Of a DNA stretch of 64,000 nucleotides, positions 56,384-64,000 are shown piece by piece. The stretch is from the NCBI RefSeq assembly GCF_947488565.1, contig NZ_CANKZC010000001.1, forward strand, positions 62,001-126,000, read 5' to 3'. Made by a program: the position numbers and the translations under genes. The notes under the pieces were generated by a model that was not told where the DNA came from, searched no databases, and was given only the letters and a program-made list of their open reading frames with translations. The DNA is from an uncultured Psychrobacter sp. Lineage in GTDB: Bacteria; Pseudomonadota; Gammaproteobacteria; Pseudomonadales; Moraxellaceae. Within the stretch, counting starts at the first letter, position 1. The number at the start of each line of letters is the position of its first letter.

Positions 56384-56732
56384 AAATCTATCCTGATTGA
56401 GGCTTAAGCGAATTTTTAGCACATCCATTGGCTGTTTAGTCGCTTATTTTGCAACATCTTGGCTCAAAAATACAGAACTAAAAAGTTACTAAATAAGCAA
56501 AACTAAAGACAAACATGAAAATATCTATTAAAAACAAAATTTTTATTAACCTTGTCAACCTTGTGGTTTTAACATAAAAAAGCCACCCATAGGCAGCTTT
56601 ATTACAATAAGTTAGCAAATTTGTCATAAGTAACGATGATTTATACAATAAATCAATAGTAACATCATCAACTTAGTACAGAATTTATATCTATATATTT
56701 TATGTATGAAAAATAACAGTTATAAATAAATA
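56384..56732. other. Intergenic region between MaoC and FabG-type genes
   Basis: About 350 bp of AT-rich DNA with one terminator of the FabG-type gene (56576-56600), so the MaoC gene probably has its own promoter here. No gene seen. Confidence 0.55.
56576..56600 (-). terminator. Probable intrinsic terminator of the FabG-type gene
   Basis: On the minus strand AAAGCTGCC pairs with GGGTGGCTTT parts over nine positions (two G-U), then a run of six T. Located about 130 bp after the stop. Confidence 0.7.
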
Positions 56733-58133
56733 CTACGCACCCAGCAAGCTTTGACCACAGACACGTACGATATTGCCATTTAAGCCGCCTGATGCAGGAG
56801 AAGCAAGCCACGCAATCGTTTCAGCCACATCGACTGGCAATCCACCTTGACTCATCGAATTCATACGGCGACCTGCTTCACGAATCGCAAATGGAATGGC
56901 TTCAGTCATCTGAGTCTCAATGAAACCTGGAGCAACCGCATTTATCGTCATGCCTTTGTCATTGTCTGCCAACTGTTTTGCAGTCGCATCGACCAGCCCA
57001 ATGACACCAGCTTTAGAGGTAGCATAATTGGTCTGACCAAGGTTACCTGCGATACCAGAGATTGAAGACACACATACAATGCGGGCATCTTCTTTTAATA
57101 CATCATTATCAAGTAAATAACGATTCAATCTAGCGATACTGGCAAGGTTAATATTGATAACCATATCCCACTTTTTTTCATCCATTTTGGCAAGCGTTTT
57201 ATCACGAGTAACCCCTGCATTATGAATGATAGCATCAAGACCGCCACGCTTTTTGGCAGCTTCAGCGATTTGCTCGCCGGCATCATCATTAGTGATATCA
57301 ACCATTAAGGTAGATCCACTAATCTCGCTTGCAACCTTTTGTAAGTCAGCTTGTTGCTGTGGTACATCTAGGCAGATGACATGTGCGCCTTCACGAGCCA
57401 ATACGCGAGCGATCGCCTCACCAATACCGCGACTAGCACCCGTAACCAACATCGTCTTGCCACCCAATGGCTGCGTCCAGTCTACTTCAACCGCATTACC
57501 CTTACCGACACGTACGACTTGTCCTGATACATAAGCTGAACGCGCTGAGGTAAAGAAGCGCAATGTTGAATCAAGATTGTTTTCAGAGCCTTCAGCGACG
57601 TAGATCAATTGAGCGGTAATGCCCCGTTTGAACTCCTTGCCGACAGACTTCACAAACCCTTCAAGCGCACGCTGGGCTAAAGCGGTCTCTATATCAGTGA
57701 TTTCTTCAGGTGGACGACCAATAACGACGACGCGACCTGACTTCCCTACGCGGCGAGCCACAAAATGAAAGAACTCATAGACTTGCTTGAGCTCATCTGC
57801 ATTGCTGATATTGCTGGCATCAAATAATAATACTTTAAAGTTGTCTTCACTGCCTGTATTGGCCTTTGCTTCTACGTTTGCATCAGCAAGGGCATCTTTA
57901 ATACTGTCTCTGCTATTAACAAACACTTCAGCATGCAATTCTGACAAGATACGCGCGATAGACTTGCTCACACGATTGTCATTACCATCGGCTGAACCAA
58001 CTAATACACTGCCGCGTACAAGACGTTGTCCGCTCTCAAAACGATCAAGACTTACTGGTAGCGGTAGACCTAAGTTTTTAGCCACTTTTTTACCAATAGA
58101 AGATTGAACAAAATCACCATAACGGTCTGACAT
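56733..58133 (-). CDS. High-molecular-weight 3-oxoacyl-ACP/CoA reductase, FabG4-like
   Basis: A 466-residue two-domain protein. Residues 1-215 form a Rossmann/flavodoxin-like domain without a canonical cofactor motif; residues 225-466 are a complete short-chain dehydrogenase: cofactor motif TGASRGIG (231-238), HNAG, catalytic Ser357, Tyr370 and Lys374 (YATSK). Standard FabG has only the second part (about 245 residues). The two-domain form is known as FabG4 in mycobacteria, an NADH-dependent reductase. It is divergent from the thiolase gene and upstream of the MaoC hydratase, which supports a role in acyl-CoA synthesis or breakdown. Confidence 0.9.
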   Translation of the reverse strand: MSDRYGDFVQSSIGKKVAKNLGLPLPVSLDRFESGQRLVRGSVLVGSADGNDNRVSKSIARILSELHAEVFVNSRDSIKDALADANVEAKANTGSEDNFKVLLFDASNISNADELKQVYEFFHFVARRVGKSGRVVVIGRPPEEITDIETALAQRALEGFVKSVGKEFKRGITAQLIYVAEGSENNLDSTLRFFTSARSAYVSGQVVRVGKGNAVEVDWTQPLGGKTMLVTGASRGIGEAIARVLAREGAHVICLDVPQQQADLQKVASEISGSTLMVDITNDDAGEQIAEAAKKRGGLDAIIHNAGVTRDKTLAKMDEKKWDMVININLASIARLNRYLLDNDVLKEDARIVCVSSISGIAGNLGQTNYATSKAGVIGLVDATAKQLADNDKGMTINAVAPGFIETQMTEAIPFAIREAGRRMNSMSQGGLPVDVAETIAWLASPASGGLNGNIVRVCGQSLLGA

Positions 58134-58611
58134 AAAATACTCCTGTATCTAAAATTAAAACAATAATGAATGAAAACAGAGGGGTCTTTAATAAGTGAAT
58201 TTAAAGTTGACATAACTATACACGCCTAAGCTAAACAAGTCCAAAAGTCAACGATATAAACATGAGTAAACGCGCAGACTTACAAACGCAGCAGTTACTT
58301 TCTCTTTCTTTGAAAAACAAACTTATATGCTAAAATAAAACCTAGAAGTTATGACTCATTCATATACTGATAACAATATATTATCAGACAGCCATTTAGG
58401 CAATACTAATAAGCAATACTGCTCAGTCTATGTATTTTTGGCTTATGTAAATTTGAGTCTTTGTTACCTGGATTGCCAAAGGTATACAATAACAGGGTAA
58501 AAACTATTACGATAAACGGCTACCATCTTCTATATTGATGACCTACCTTGTTTATGACAATATTTTATTACCTTATTATCTACTACATTCACTCGTTTTA
58601 AGGATAACTTT
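58134..58611. other. Divergent promoter region of FabG-type and thiolase genes
   Basis: About 480 bp, AT-rich. Contains a palindromic operator candidate (58367-58387) and a short direct repeat GCAATACT (58400-58407, 58413-58420). Both divergent genes must start here. No small gene seen. Confidence 0.55.
58367..58387. promoter_or_regulatory. Candidate operator palindrome in the divergent acyl-CoA locus
   Basis: CTGATAA and TTATCAG flank a 7-base AT-rich centre: a 21-bp site with perfect 7-bp arms, roughly in the middle of the divergent promoter region. It suits a dimeric fatty-acid regulator (TetR or GntR type), but no such gene is nearby. Confidence 0.4.
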
Positions 58612-60345
58612 ATGAGTAACAAAAAGAATAGCCCAGTCGTTGAGAGTACAGTTATCAAAGGTAACACTCCAGCAGCGGACAACACACAGAAAAACCCTCA
58701 ATCACAAAAAGATGTCCAAAAGAACAATGACCATTACGATTCAATTGCTGAGTTAAAAAAAGCCACTGATATTGTTGATGCTGACGGCAATCTAGTTGAT
58801 GACAACTCTGAAAACGATCAAGCACAGAAAAAAGCAAAAATTAAAGAAGATTTAGTTAATGAGTCTAATATGAGTGAATCAGAAGACCTCAATGTATTTG
58901 ATACTACAGCAAAGTCTGAAGCGGCCAAAACGCATGAAGACAATACACAAAACCAATCAGTAAAATCAGAGGATCGTGCTGATGATAATACCGATGAGGC
59001 AGCTGCTAAGACTAGCAAGCCAAATACTGCTTCTAAAAAGAGCCGCGCTACCAAACTAAGCTCAGGCCAACATCGCGTTGCCATTTTAGGGGGCAATCGC
59101 ATTCCATTTGCTCGCTCAAATGGACCTTATGCTGATGCTAGCAACATTGATATGTTAACCGCTGCACTTAACGGTCTTATCGAACGTTATAATTTGCAAG
59201 ATGAGCGTGTGGGTGAAGTGGTCGCTGGCGCCGTTTTAAAGCTTAGCCGTGATCTTAACTTAACACGCGAAGCGGCTCTAAATACTGCTCTAGACCCACA
59301 CACACCTACTTATGATGTCTCGCAAGCTTGTGGCACTGGCCTTCAATCTGCGTTTGCCTCAGCCAACAAAATTGCTTTAGGAATAATCGACTCTGCCATC
59401 ACAGGCGGTGTCGATACGACTTCAGACGCGCCCCTCGCGGTTGGTGATGGCCTACGTAAAGTCATCCTAAAGTTAGGAGCGGCAAGAAACAACAAACAGC
59501 GTTTGCAAGCACTGATGGGTTTGAACCCAAAAGACTTAATTGAATCACCACAAAACGGCGAGCCGCGTACTGGCTTATCTATGGGTGAGCATCAAGCGAT
59601 TACCGCTCTTGAATGGAACATCAGCCGTGAAGATCAAGACGAATTGGCTTTTAATAGTCACAAAAACTTGGCACGTGCTTACGATGAAGGCTTCTTTGAT
59701 GATCTTATTACGCCTTATAAGGGTCTGACACGCGATAATAACTTACGTCCAGACTCTACTCTTGAAAAAATGGGCAAGCTTAAACCAGCATTTGGTAAAA
59801 AGAATGCCAACCCAACCATGACAGCGGCCAACTCAACACCACTAACTGACGGTGCTTCTTGTGTACTGCTAGCCAATGATGAATGGGCAGAAGCACATGG
59901 TCTTAAGCCTTTAGCTTATATCGTTCATCAAGAAACAGCAGCTGTTGATTTTATTGGTAAATCTGGCAATAAAGAAGGTTTATTGATGGCACCGGCCTAT
60001 GCAGTACCGCGTATGCTTGAGCGTGCAGGTCTTACTCTACAAGACTTTGACTTCTACGAGATTCATGAAGCCTTTGCTTCACAGGTATTATCAACCCTTG
60101 CCGCTTGGGAAGATGAGACATTTTGCCAAGAGCGCCTAGGTCTTGATGCACCGCTGGGCTCTATTGATCGTAGCAAACTAAACGTCAATGGTTCATCACT
60201 TGCTGCTGGACATCCATTTGCGGCAACTGGTGGACGTATCCTTGCAACAGCAGCTAAGCTACTAGATCAAAAAGGTTCAGGTCGTGCGCTTATCTCGATT
60301 TGCGCCGCTGGCGGTCAAGGCGTCACTTGTATCCTAGAAAAATAA
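58612..60345 (+). CDS. Acetyl-CoA acetyltransferase (thiolase, FadA2/FadI-like) with long N-terminal tail
   Basis: A 577-residue thiolase. Core from about residue 153: nucleophile Cys240 (SQACGTGLQ), IHEAFAS, NGSSLAAGHPFAATGG, and second catalytic Cys564 (ICAAGGQG). The enzyme cleaves or forms 3-ketoacyl-CoA. The core has the usual length (about 425), but 152 residues are added in front: Asp/Glu/Asn/Lys/Ser-rich, without hydrophobic parts, so not a signal or membrane anchor. AAGGA lies upstream of the first ATG, which supports translation of the tail. The nearest alternative Met (residue 87) would still leave a tail. It is divergent from the FabG4-like gene. Confidence 0.92.
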   Translation: MSNKKNSPVVESTVIKGNTPAADNTQKNPQSQKDVQKNNDHYDSIAELKKATDIVDADGNLVDDNSENDQAQKKAKIKEDLVNESNMSESEDLNVFDTTAKSEAAKTHEDNTQNQSVKSEDRADDNTDEAAAKTSKPNTASKKSRATKLSSGQHRVAILGGNRIPFARSNGPYADASNIDMLTAALNGLIERYNLQDERVGEVVAGAVLKLSRDLNLTREAALNTALDPHTPTYDVSQACGTGLQSAFASANKIALGIIDSAITGGVDTTSDAPLAVGDGLRKVILKLGAARNNKQRLQALMGLNPKDLIESPQNGEPRTGLSMGEHQAITALEWNISREDQDELAFNSHKNLARAYDEGFFDDLITPYKGLTRDNNLRPDSTLEKMGKLKPAFGKKNANPTMTAANSTPLTDGASCVLLANDEWAEAHGLKPLAYIVHQETAAVDFIGKSGNKEGLLMAPAYAVPRMLERAGLTLQDFDFYEIHEAFASQVLSTLAAWEDETFCQERLGLDAPLGSIDRSKLNVNGSSLAAGHPFAATGGRILATAAKLLDQKGSGRALISICAAGGQGVTCILEK

Positions 60346-60396
60346 CTGGTGTTTATTTGCTTAATAGACAAATAGCTTAGATATTTTGAATTTTTG

Positions 60397-60431
60397 ACAC
60401 CCTTTAATCGTTTGATTAAAGGGTGTTTTTT
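60397..60431 (+). terminator. Intrinsic terminator of the thiolase gene
   Basis: A perfect 13-bp stem (60397-60409 with 60414-60426), 4-base loop and T-run. One of the strongest terminators in the window. Confidence 0.93.
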
Positions 60432-60612
60432 ATGCTCCCCTATTTTTAAATGCAGTGACAAATCTGCTAGCGCGATAACGAGCAATTCATGATTACATTG
60501 CACAATAATAGAACACAGTCATCGCACAGTCATCGATTAGCTTCATCAACAGATATGCTAAAGTAGAGACTATGATGAATACAATGATAAGAATAGTTAT
60601 TAGGAGTTTTCT

Positions 60613-61626
60613 ATGAGTAAGATTCCCTCGGCAATTGACCCAAAGTCTTTAACACCGCAGGAACACAATGAGCTAAGCAAACCTGAACAAAGCAACTTTA
60701 TTACACGCATGGATAAAGAAGTCTTCAACGATGAGCTACGCCGTAAAATGCATCAGGATTTAATCGACGCTTATGATGAAGAGCTTGAAAATGAAATAGA
60801 TGATTATGTACGTGACTTTCGTTTTGACGGACTTGAGATGACAGAGCAAGAAAAGCTTGCTCGTCGTACGTATTTTCAAGAATTGGTGCGCTTACAGCGT
60901 GAGCTAATCAAGTTACAAGATTGGGTAGTCGATCGCGGTGAGCGCATCATTGTCATATTTGAAGGGCGTGACTCAGCAGGTAAAGGCGGCGCTATCAAGC
61001 GTATTACTCAACGTCTCAATCCCCGTGTTTGTAGAGTTGCTGCCCTGCCGGCTCCGACCGAGCGTGAACAATCACAATGGTATTTTCAGCGCTATGTGGC
61101 GCACTTGCCCGCCGCTGGTGAGATTGTATTATTTGATCGAAGTTGGTATAACCGTGTCGGTGTTGAGCGTGTAATGGGCTTTTGTACCGATGCACAATAC
61201 GAGGAGTTTTTTCAATCTGTGCCTGAGTTTGAGCGTATGCTCGTACGCTCCGGTATTAGGCTAGTCAAGTATTGGTTTTCTATTACCGATGACGAGCAGC
61301 ATTCGCGGTTTATGAGCCGAATTCATGACCCGCTTAAACAATGGAAGCTGTCGCCAATGGACTTGCAATCAAGGCGTCGTTGGGAAGATTATACCAAAGC
61401 CAAGGAGACTATGTTTGAGCGTACTCATATTCCAGAAGCACCGTGGTGGGTCGTTGAGGGCAATAATAAAAAACGTGCGCGTCTAAACTGCATCGCTCAT
61501 CTTCTCGAACAAATACCTTACAAAGAAGTGCCGCGCGAGGAAGTAGAACTACCTGAACGTAAGCGTGACGACGAATATTATCGAGAGCCTATTCCAGACG
61601 ATATGTACGTTCCACCCCGTTATTAG
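60613..61626 (+). CDS. ppk2: Polyphosphate kinase 2
   Basis: A 337-residue PPK2 family enzyme. Walker A-like loop GRDSAGKGG (118-126), ALPAPTEREQSQWYFQRY, Walker B-like VLFDRSWYNR (Asp175, Arg176) and the lid segment RRRWEDYTKAKE. PPK2 transfers phosphate between polyphosphate and nucleoside di- or monophosphates. About 70 acidic residues precede the domain. AGGAG lies upstream. Its class (ADP or AMP use) cannot be firmly read from the motifs. Confidence 0.94.
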   Translation: MSKIPSAIDPKSLTPQEHNELSKPEQSNFITRMDKEVFNDELRRKMHQDLIDAYDEELENEIDDYVRDFRFDGLEMTEQEKLARRTYFQELVRLQRELIKLQDWVVDRGERIIVIFEGRDSAGKGGAIKRITQRLNPRVCRVAALPAPTEREQSQWYFQRYVAHLPAAGEIVLFDRSWYNRVGVERVMGFCTDAQYEEFFQSVPEFERMLVRSGIRLVKYWFSITDDEQHSRFMSRIHDPLKQWKLSPMDLQSRRRWEDYTKAKETMFERTHIPEAPWWVVEGNNKKRARLNCIAHLLEQIPYKEVPREEVELPERKRDDEYYREPIPDDMYVPPRY

Positions 61627-61699
61627 ACCATTGTAATACTATATTGATAGCTTGTAATACGTTTATTTATATAAAGTGATTTATTATAGTCTGTTTCAC

Positions 61700-61731
61700 A
61701 ATATAGTCTATATTACACTATAGACTATATT
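61700..61731. terminator. Perfect AT-rich hairpin between convergent ppk2 and pilZ
   Basis: AATATAGTCTATA (61700-61712) is exactly mirrored by 61719-61731 around a 6-base loop. It overlaps the last bases of the pilZ stop codon. It is AT-rich with little T-run, so it may act as a weak two-way terminator or protect 3' ends. Confidence 0.5.
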
Positions 61732-62077
61732 ACATAGTATAAGTCGCTTGCTGGCTATCAATCTTGCCTGCTAGTAAACGTTCAACCTCATGCTTTATCT
61801 TTTGTCCCGCAACGTCCGTACCGATTTGGACGGCAAACCCTGCAGGACGGTTGGCCTGTGCTTTATGATTGATCCAAACGACTTTACCATTCATTGGTAA
61901 ACGCTCGCTAGAATTGGGTAAAGTAATAGCGATAAAAACTTCATCGCCCAACTCCTGTACACGGTTGGTAGGTACAAAAAGGGCGCCATTATCTACAAAA
62001 GATAAATAGCTGGCATATAGTTTTTCGACATCTTCAATATGACAGGTAATAATACCGCCACGTCCTGGCATTGCCAT
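61730..62077 (-). CDS. pilZ: PilZ domain protein, type IV pilus PilZ
   Basis: A 115-residue single PilZ domain. The start GGIITCHIEDVEKLYASYLSF and LPMNGKVVWINHK are typical of the type IV pilus PilZ, which lacks the arginine motif needed for cyclic-di-GMP binding, as here (no RxxxR near the start). In Pseudomonas it is required for pilus assembly and binds FimX or the PilB ATPase. AAGGA lies upstream. It follows holB, the same order as I recall from Pseudomonas. Confidence 0.92.
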   Translation of the reverse strand: MAMPGRGGIITCHIEDVEKLYASYLSFVDNGALFVPTNRVQELGDEVFIAITLPNSSERLPMNGKVVWINHKAQANRPAGFAVQIGTDVAGQKIKHEVERLLAGKIDSQQATYTM

Positions 62078-62166
62078 AATAAAATCCTTAATTTTGATAT
62101 ACGGTTAGATATCGCTTGATTGTCACTTTAGTTTTACTATACAGAGTCTATATGCTCAGGTAGATT

Positions 62167-63285
62167 CTATAGATAAGCCAAGTCTTGCATCAGCTTATCA
62201 TAAGCAAATTTTTCTTGCACATTTTGTTGAAGGGCTGTTTTTGTTTGCCGCAACTGGCTTAGCAATGTTTCTAATGCGTTGTCTGTAGGCTGATATTTTT
62301 CTAAAGCGGCTAATAGAGCAATATCTTTTTGACTACTATCAAGACCAAGACAAACGCGCCGAACATCAATTAGCATAAGCTCAGTCAGCTTGAGAAAGTC
62401 TGGTAGATCAACCTCGGCTTGCCAATAGTCGCTGGCCGCTATACTGCTACGCTTACCACTACGTAGCGCTTGCCATGTGGTCAACCATAGAGCGCGTTTA
62501 CTATACCAGGTAGCTTTTGCCAACTCTATTGCTGCAAGCGGTGCACCATTTGCTAGCTGTAACAACTGCGTAATTTGTATCGAACTCACTACTTCACGAT
62601 TGATCGTGTTGCCAAGCTCTTGAGCCACATAGTCATTTGCAATAGCTGGCTCTACTCCCTGCAATGGTAACTGCTGTACACGGCTTTTAATCGTTGGCAG
62701 TAGCTTTGCTGGCACGTCGCTGATTAAAAACAGATGAACTTGTGCTTGCGGCTCTTCTAACGTTTTTAAAAGCGCATTGGCGGCAGCGATAGTCATTTTT
62801 TCAGCATGATCTAACACGCAAATGCGCATCCCCTGTCCGCCTTGGTAGATAAAGGGTTGCAATGCGCGAATATCATCTACCTTTACTGTCAACGCAGCAA
62901 CATTGGTTGCTTTTACCGACTTGGTATTGGTCTTCGTTTTTTTATTATTACTGACAGCTTGGTTATTTTCCTGACTTTCAGTGCTGATAGGCATACTGGT
63001 AATAGGCAATACTTGTAAGCTTGGATGCGTACCAGATCTAAGCCATTGACAACTTTGACACTGACCACAGGCTCCAAGCGGATACTGCTGACGCTCTTGA
63101 CACAATAGCCAAGCTATCAGTCGCCAAACAAAAGCACGCTTACCCATTCCTTGCATACCAGCGGCAAGTAATGCATGCGGCAAATTATGGGGCGGTGATA
63201 GTACACGACTTGTAAGCTGCGTCCACAATGCTTGCTGCCATGGTAATAGTGGCGCAAAATAAATACTGTCTGTCATATGATTCAC
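62167..63285 (-). CDS. holB: DNA polymerase III delta' subunit
   Basis: A 372-residue clamp-loader subunit. P-loop-like GMQGMGKR (43-50), zinc-binding cysteines Cys62, 73, 76, 79 (CGQCQSCQ), NALLKTLEEP and IKSRVQ. Delta' helps load the sliding clamp. A Lys/Thr/Asn-rich insert of about 30 residues (98-128) is present. The start is GTG at 63285 with AGG upstream; ATG at 63276 is the alternative. It lies between kdsB and pilZ on the same strand. Confidence 0.92.
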   Translation of the reverse strand: MNHMTDSIYFAPLLPWQQALWTQLTSRVLSPPHNLPHALLAAGMQGMGKRAFVWRLIAWLLCQERQQYPLGACGQCQSCQWLRSGTHPSLQVLPITSMPISTESQENNQAVSNNKKTKTNTKSVKATNVAALTVKVDDIRALQPFIYQGGQGMRICVLDHAEKMTIAAANALLKTLEEPQAQVHLFLISDVPAKLLPTIKSRVQQLPLQGVEPAIANDYVAQELGNTINREVVSSIQITQLLQLANGAPLAAIELAKATWYSKRALWLTTWQALRSGKRSSIAASDYWQAEVDLPDFLKLTELMLIDVRRVCLGLDSSQKDIALLAALEKYQPTDNALETLLSQLRQTKTALQQNVQEKFAYDKLMQDLAYL

Positions 63286-63384
63286 GCTTGTTGCCTACTA
63301 TTTTGTTTAAAATTTACTAAGCTTGTTACTTATCTTATAAACACTTTCAAATATCAATTGCTAAGTAAACGCTTAGGCTATTTA

Positions 63385-64000
63385 TTATGTATTGCTTGTA
63401 AACTTATTGACACTCATTGCATTTAAACGATCCAAATCTTCTTGCGTGTCCACGCCAGCAGGTAGCTGAACTTTTGCAGCCGCAATAGCTATGTTGCCAC
63501 CATTTTCTAACACGCGTAATTGCTCTAAGCTCTCAAGCGTTTCAAGCGGTGTTTGAGACCAATGGACAAATTGTTGTAACAAACTTACCCGATAAGCATA
63601 CAATCCTAAATGTCGGTAAGCCTCTTTTGGGGCGGGTAGCTCTGCTATATCTAAATTACCGGCAGCCATTGTCAACGCTACATCACGATCACAAGGAATT
63701 GGGGCACGGCTAAAGTACAGCGCGCGCTGGGTGTCACCAATGATCGCACTCACAACCTTGACCACCGACGGTCTTATGAACGTCTGATAATCTTCAATAG
63801 GCTCGTATAAAGTCGCCATAACGCTGTCATCATCTTGTACCAATAAGTCTTTGACTTGCTGTAGTAAGAGCGGCGGTACTAATGGCTCATCTCCTTGCAT
63901 ATTAATAATGATATCATGATCAGCCCAGCCTTTGATCGTCGCAACTTCAGCCAAACGATCTGTGCCTGAAGCATGATCAGCACTTGTCATTACCACTTCA
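63385..64000 (-). CDS. kdsB: 3-deoxy-manno-octulosonate cytidylyltransferase (5' end outside window)
   Basis: The last 205 residues of KdsB, open at the right edge (reads [15 protein letters not shown] from the border). Motifs: [31 protein letters not shown] and [10 protein letters not shown]. The enzyme makes CMP-Kdo for lipopolysaccharide inner core. About 50 N-terminal residues with the KTP-binding start are missing because of the window border, not because of truncation. holB follows in the same direction. Confidence 0.95.
   Translation of the reverse strand, partial: EVVMTSADHASGTDRLAEVATIKGWADHDIIINMQGDEPLVPPLLLQQVKDLLVQDDDSVMATLYEPIEDYQTFIRPSVVKVVSAIIGDTQRALYFSRAPIPCDRDVALTMAAGNLDIAELPAPKEAYRHLGLYAYRVSLLQQFVHWSQTPLETLESLEQLRVLENGGNIAIAAAKVQLPAGVDTQEDLDRLNAMSVNKFTSNT

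Noticed and set aside
57787..58107. Antisense frame opposite the FabG4-like gene, rich in Leu/Ser
   Set aside because: Mirror of the coding strand; the real gene has full catalytic motifs.
58818..59102. Antisense frame opposite the thiolase tail
   Set aside because: I considered whether the acidic tail might instead be a gene on the other strand, but the plus-strand frame has the ribosome site and runs unbroken into the thiolase core.
63385..64000. Truncated kdsB
   Set aside because: The frame is still open at the window border, so the missing start is due to the cut.
1..64000. tRNA, rRNA, prophage, insertion sequence, toxin-antitoxin or defence genes
   Set aside because: None could be supported; every sizeable frame is explained by a housekeeping, transport or small unknown gene.

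Overview
This 64 kb window is a gene-dense stretch of ordinary bacterial chromosome. It most likely comes from a Psychrobacter-like member of the Moraxellaceae (Gammaproteobacteria). That is an inference from the set of genes (PilZ-HolB-KdsB, orphan GspL-GspM, GpsA-SixA, PurF-CvpA, long BCCT betaine/choline carriers, PPK2), the moderately AT-rich base composition judged by eye, and the many hydrophilic, Asn/Ser/Asp/Lys-rich tails and inserts on housekeeping proteins. No tRNA, rRNA, CRISPR array, phage, integrase or transposase gene was seen.

Layout. 1-9.5 kb is cell envelope: a DegS/AlgW-type periplasmic protease (cut by the left edge), a Nif3-family metal protein, an MltF-like and a LysM-rich MltD-like lytic transglycosylase, a small exported protein and a CNNM/CorC-type membrane protein. 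10-14 kb holds the Sec accessory genes yajC, secD and secF. 14-17 kb has a MATE exporter and the AzlCD branched-chain amino acid exporter. 17-21 kb holds nucleotide synthesis (purF, cvpA, pyrD). 21-28 kb has gspL-gspM (type II secretion), sixA, gpsA, a nitroreductase, zapE and an alpha/beta hydrolase. 28-34 kb has a lipoprotein, xseA-xseB, pncB, and a coupled pair pcm plus an erythromycin-esterase-family protein.

34-48 kb is rich in compatible-solute transport: a ProV-like ATPase, a single protein that joins the betaine-binding domain to its permease, and two tandem BCCT carriers. Between them lie an aldehyde dehydrogenase, lipB, ppa, two small membrane proteins and dusB. 48-55 kb has a HIT protein, an unknown protein, ilvD, a CPA1 Na+/H+ antiporter, a serine hydrolase and a phosphatase-like protein. 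55-60.4 kb is a three-gene acyl-CoA locus (MaoC hydratase, two-domain FabG reductase, divergent thiolase) whose layout matches what I recall of htdX-fabG4-fadA2 in mycobacteria. 60.5-64 kb has ppk2, pilZ, holB and the 3' part of kdsB.

Non-coding features of note are a dispersed palindromic repeat (one full copy, one decayed copy, one fragment), a structured 870-bp intergenic region before the MltF-like gene, a terminator-like hairpin directly in front of dusB, and many clear intrinsic terminators. I see no convincing undescribed defence or mobile system. The most original leads are the repeat family, the long disordered tails on core enzymes, the pcm/erythromycin-esterase coupling, and the structured intergenic region.
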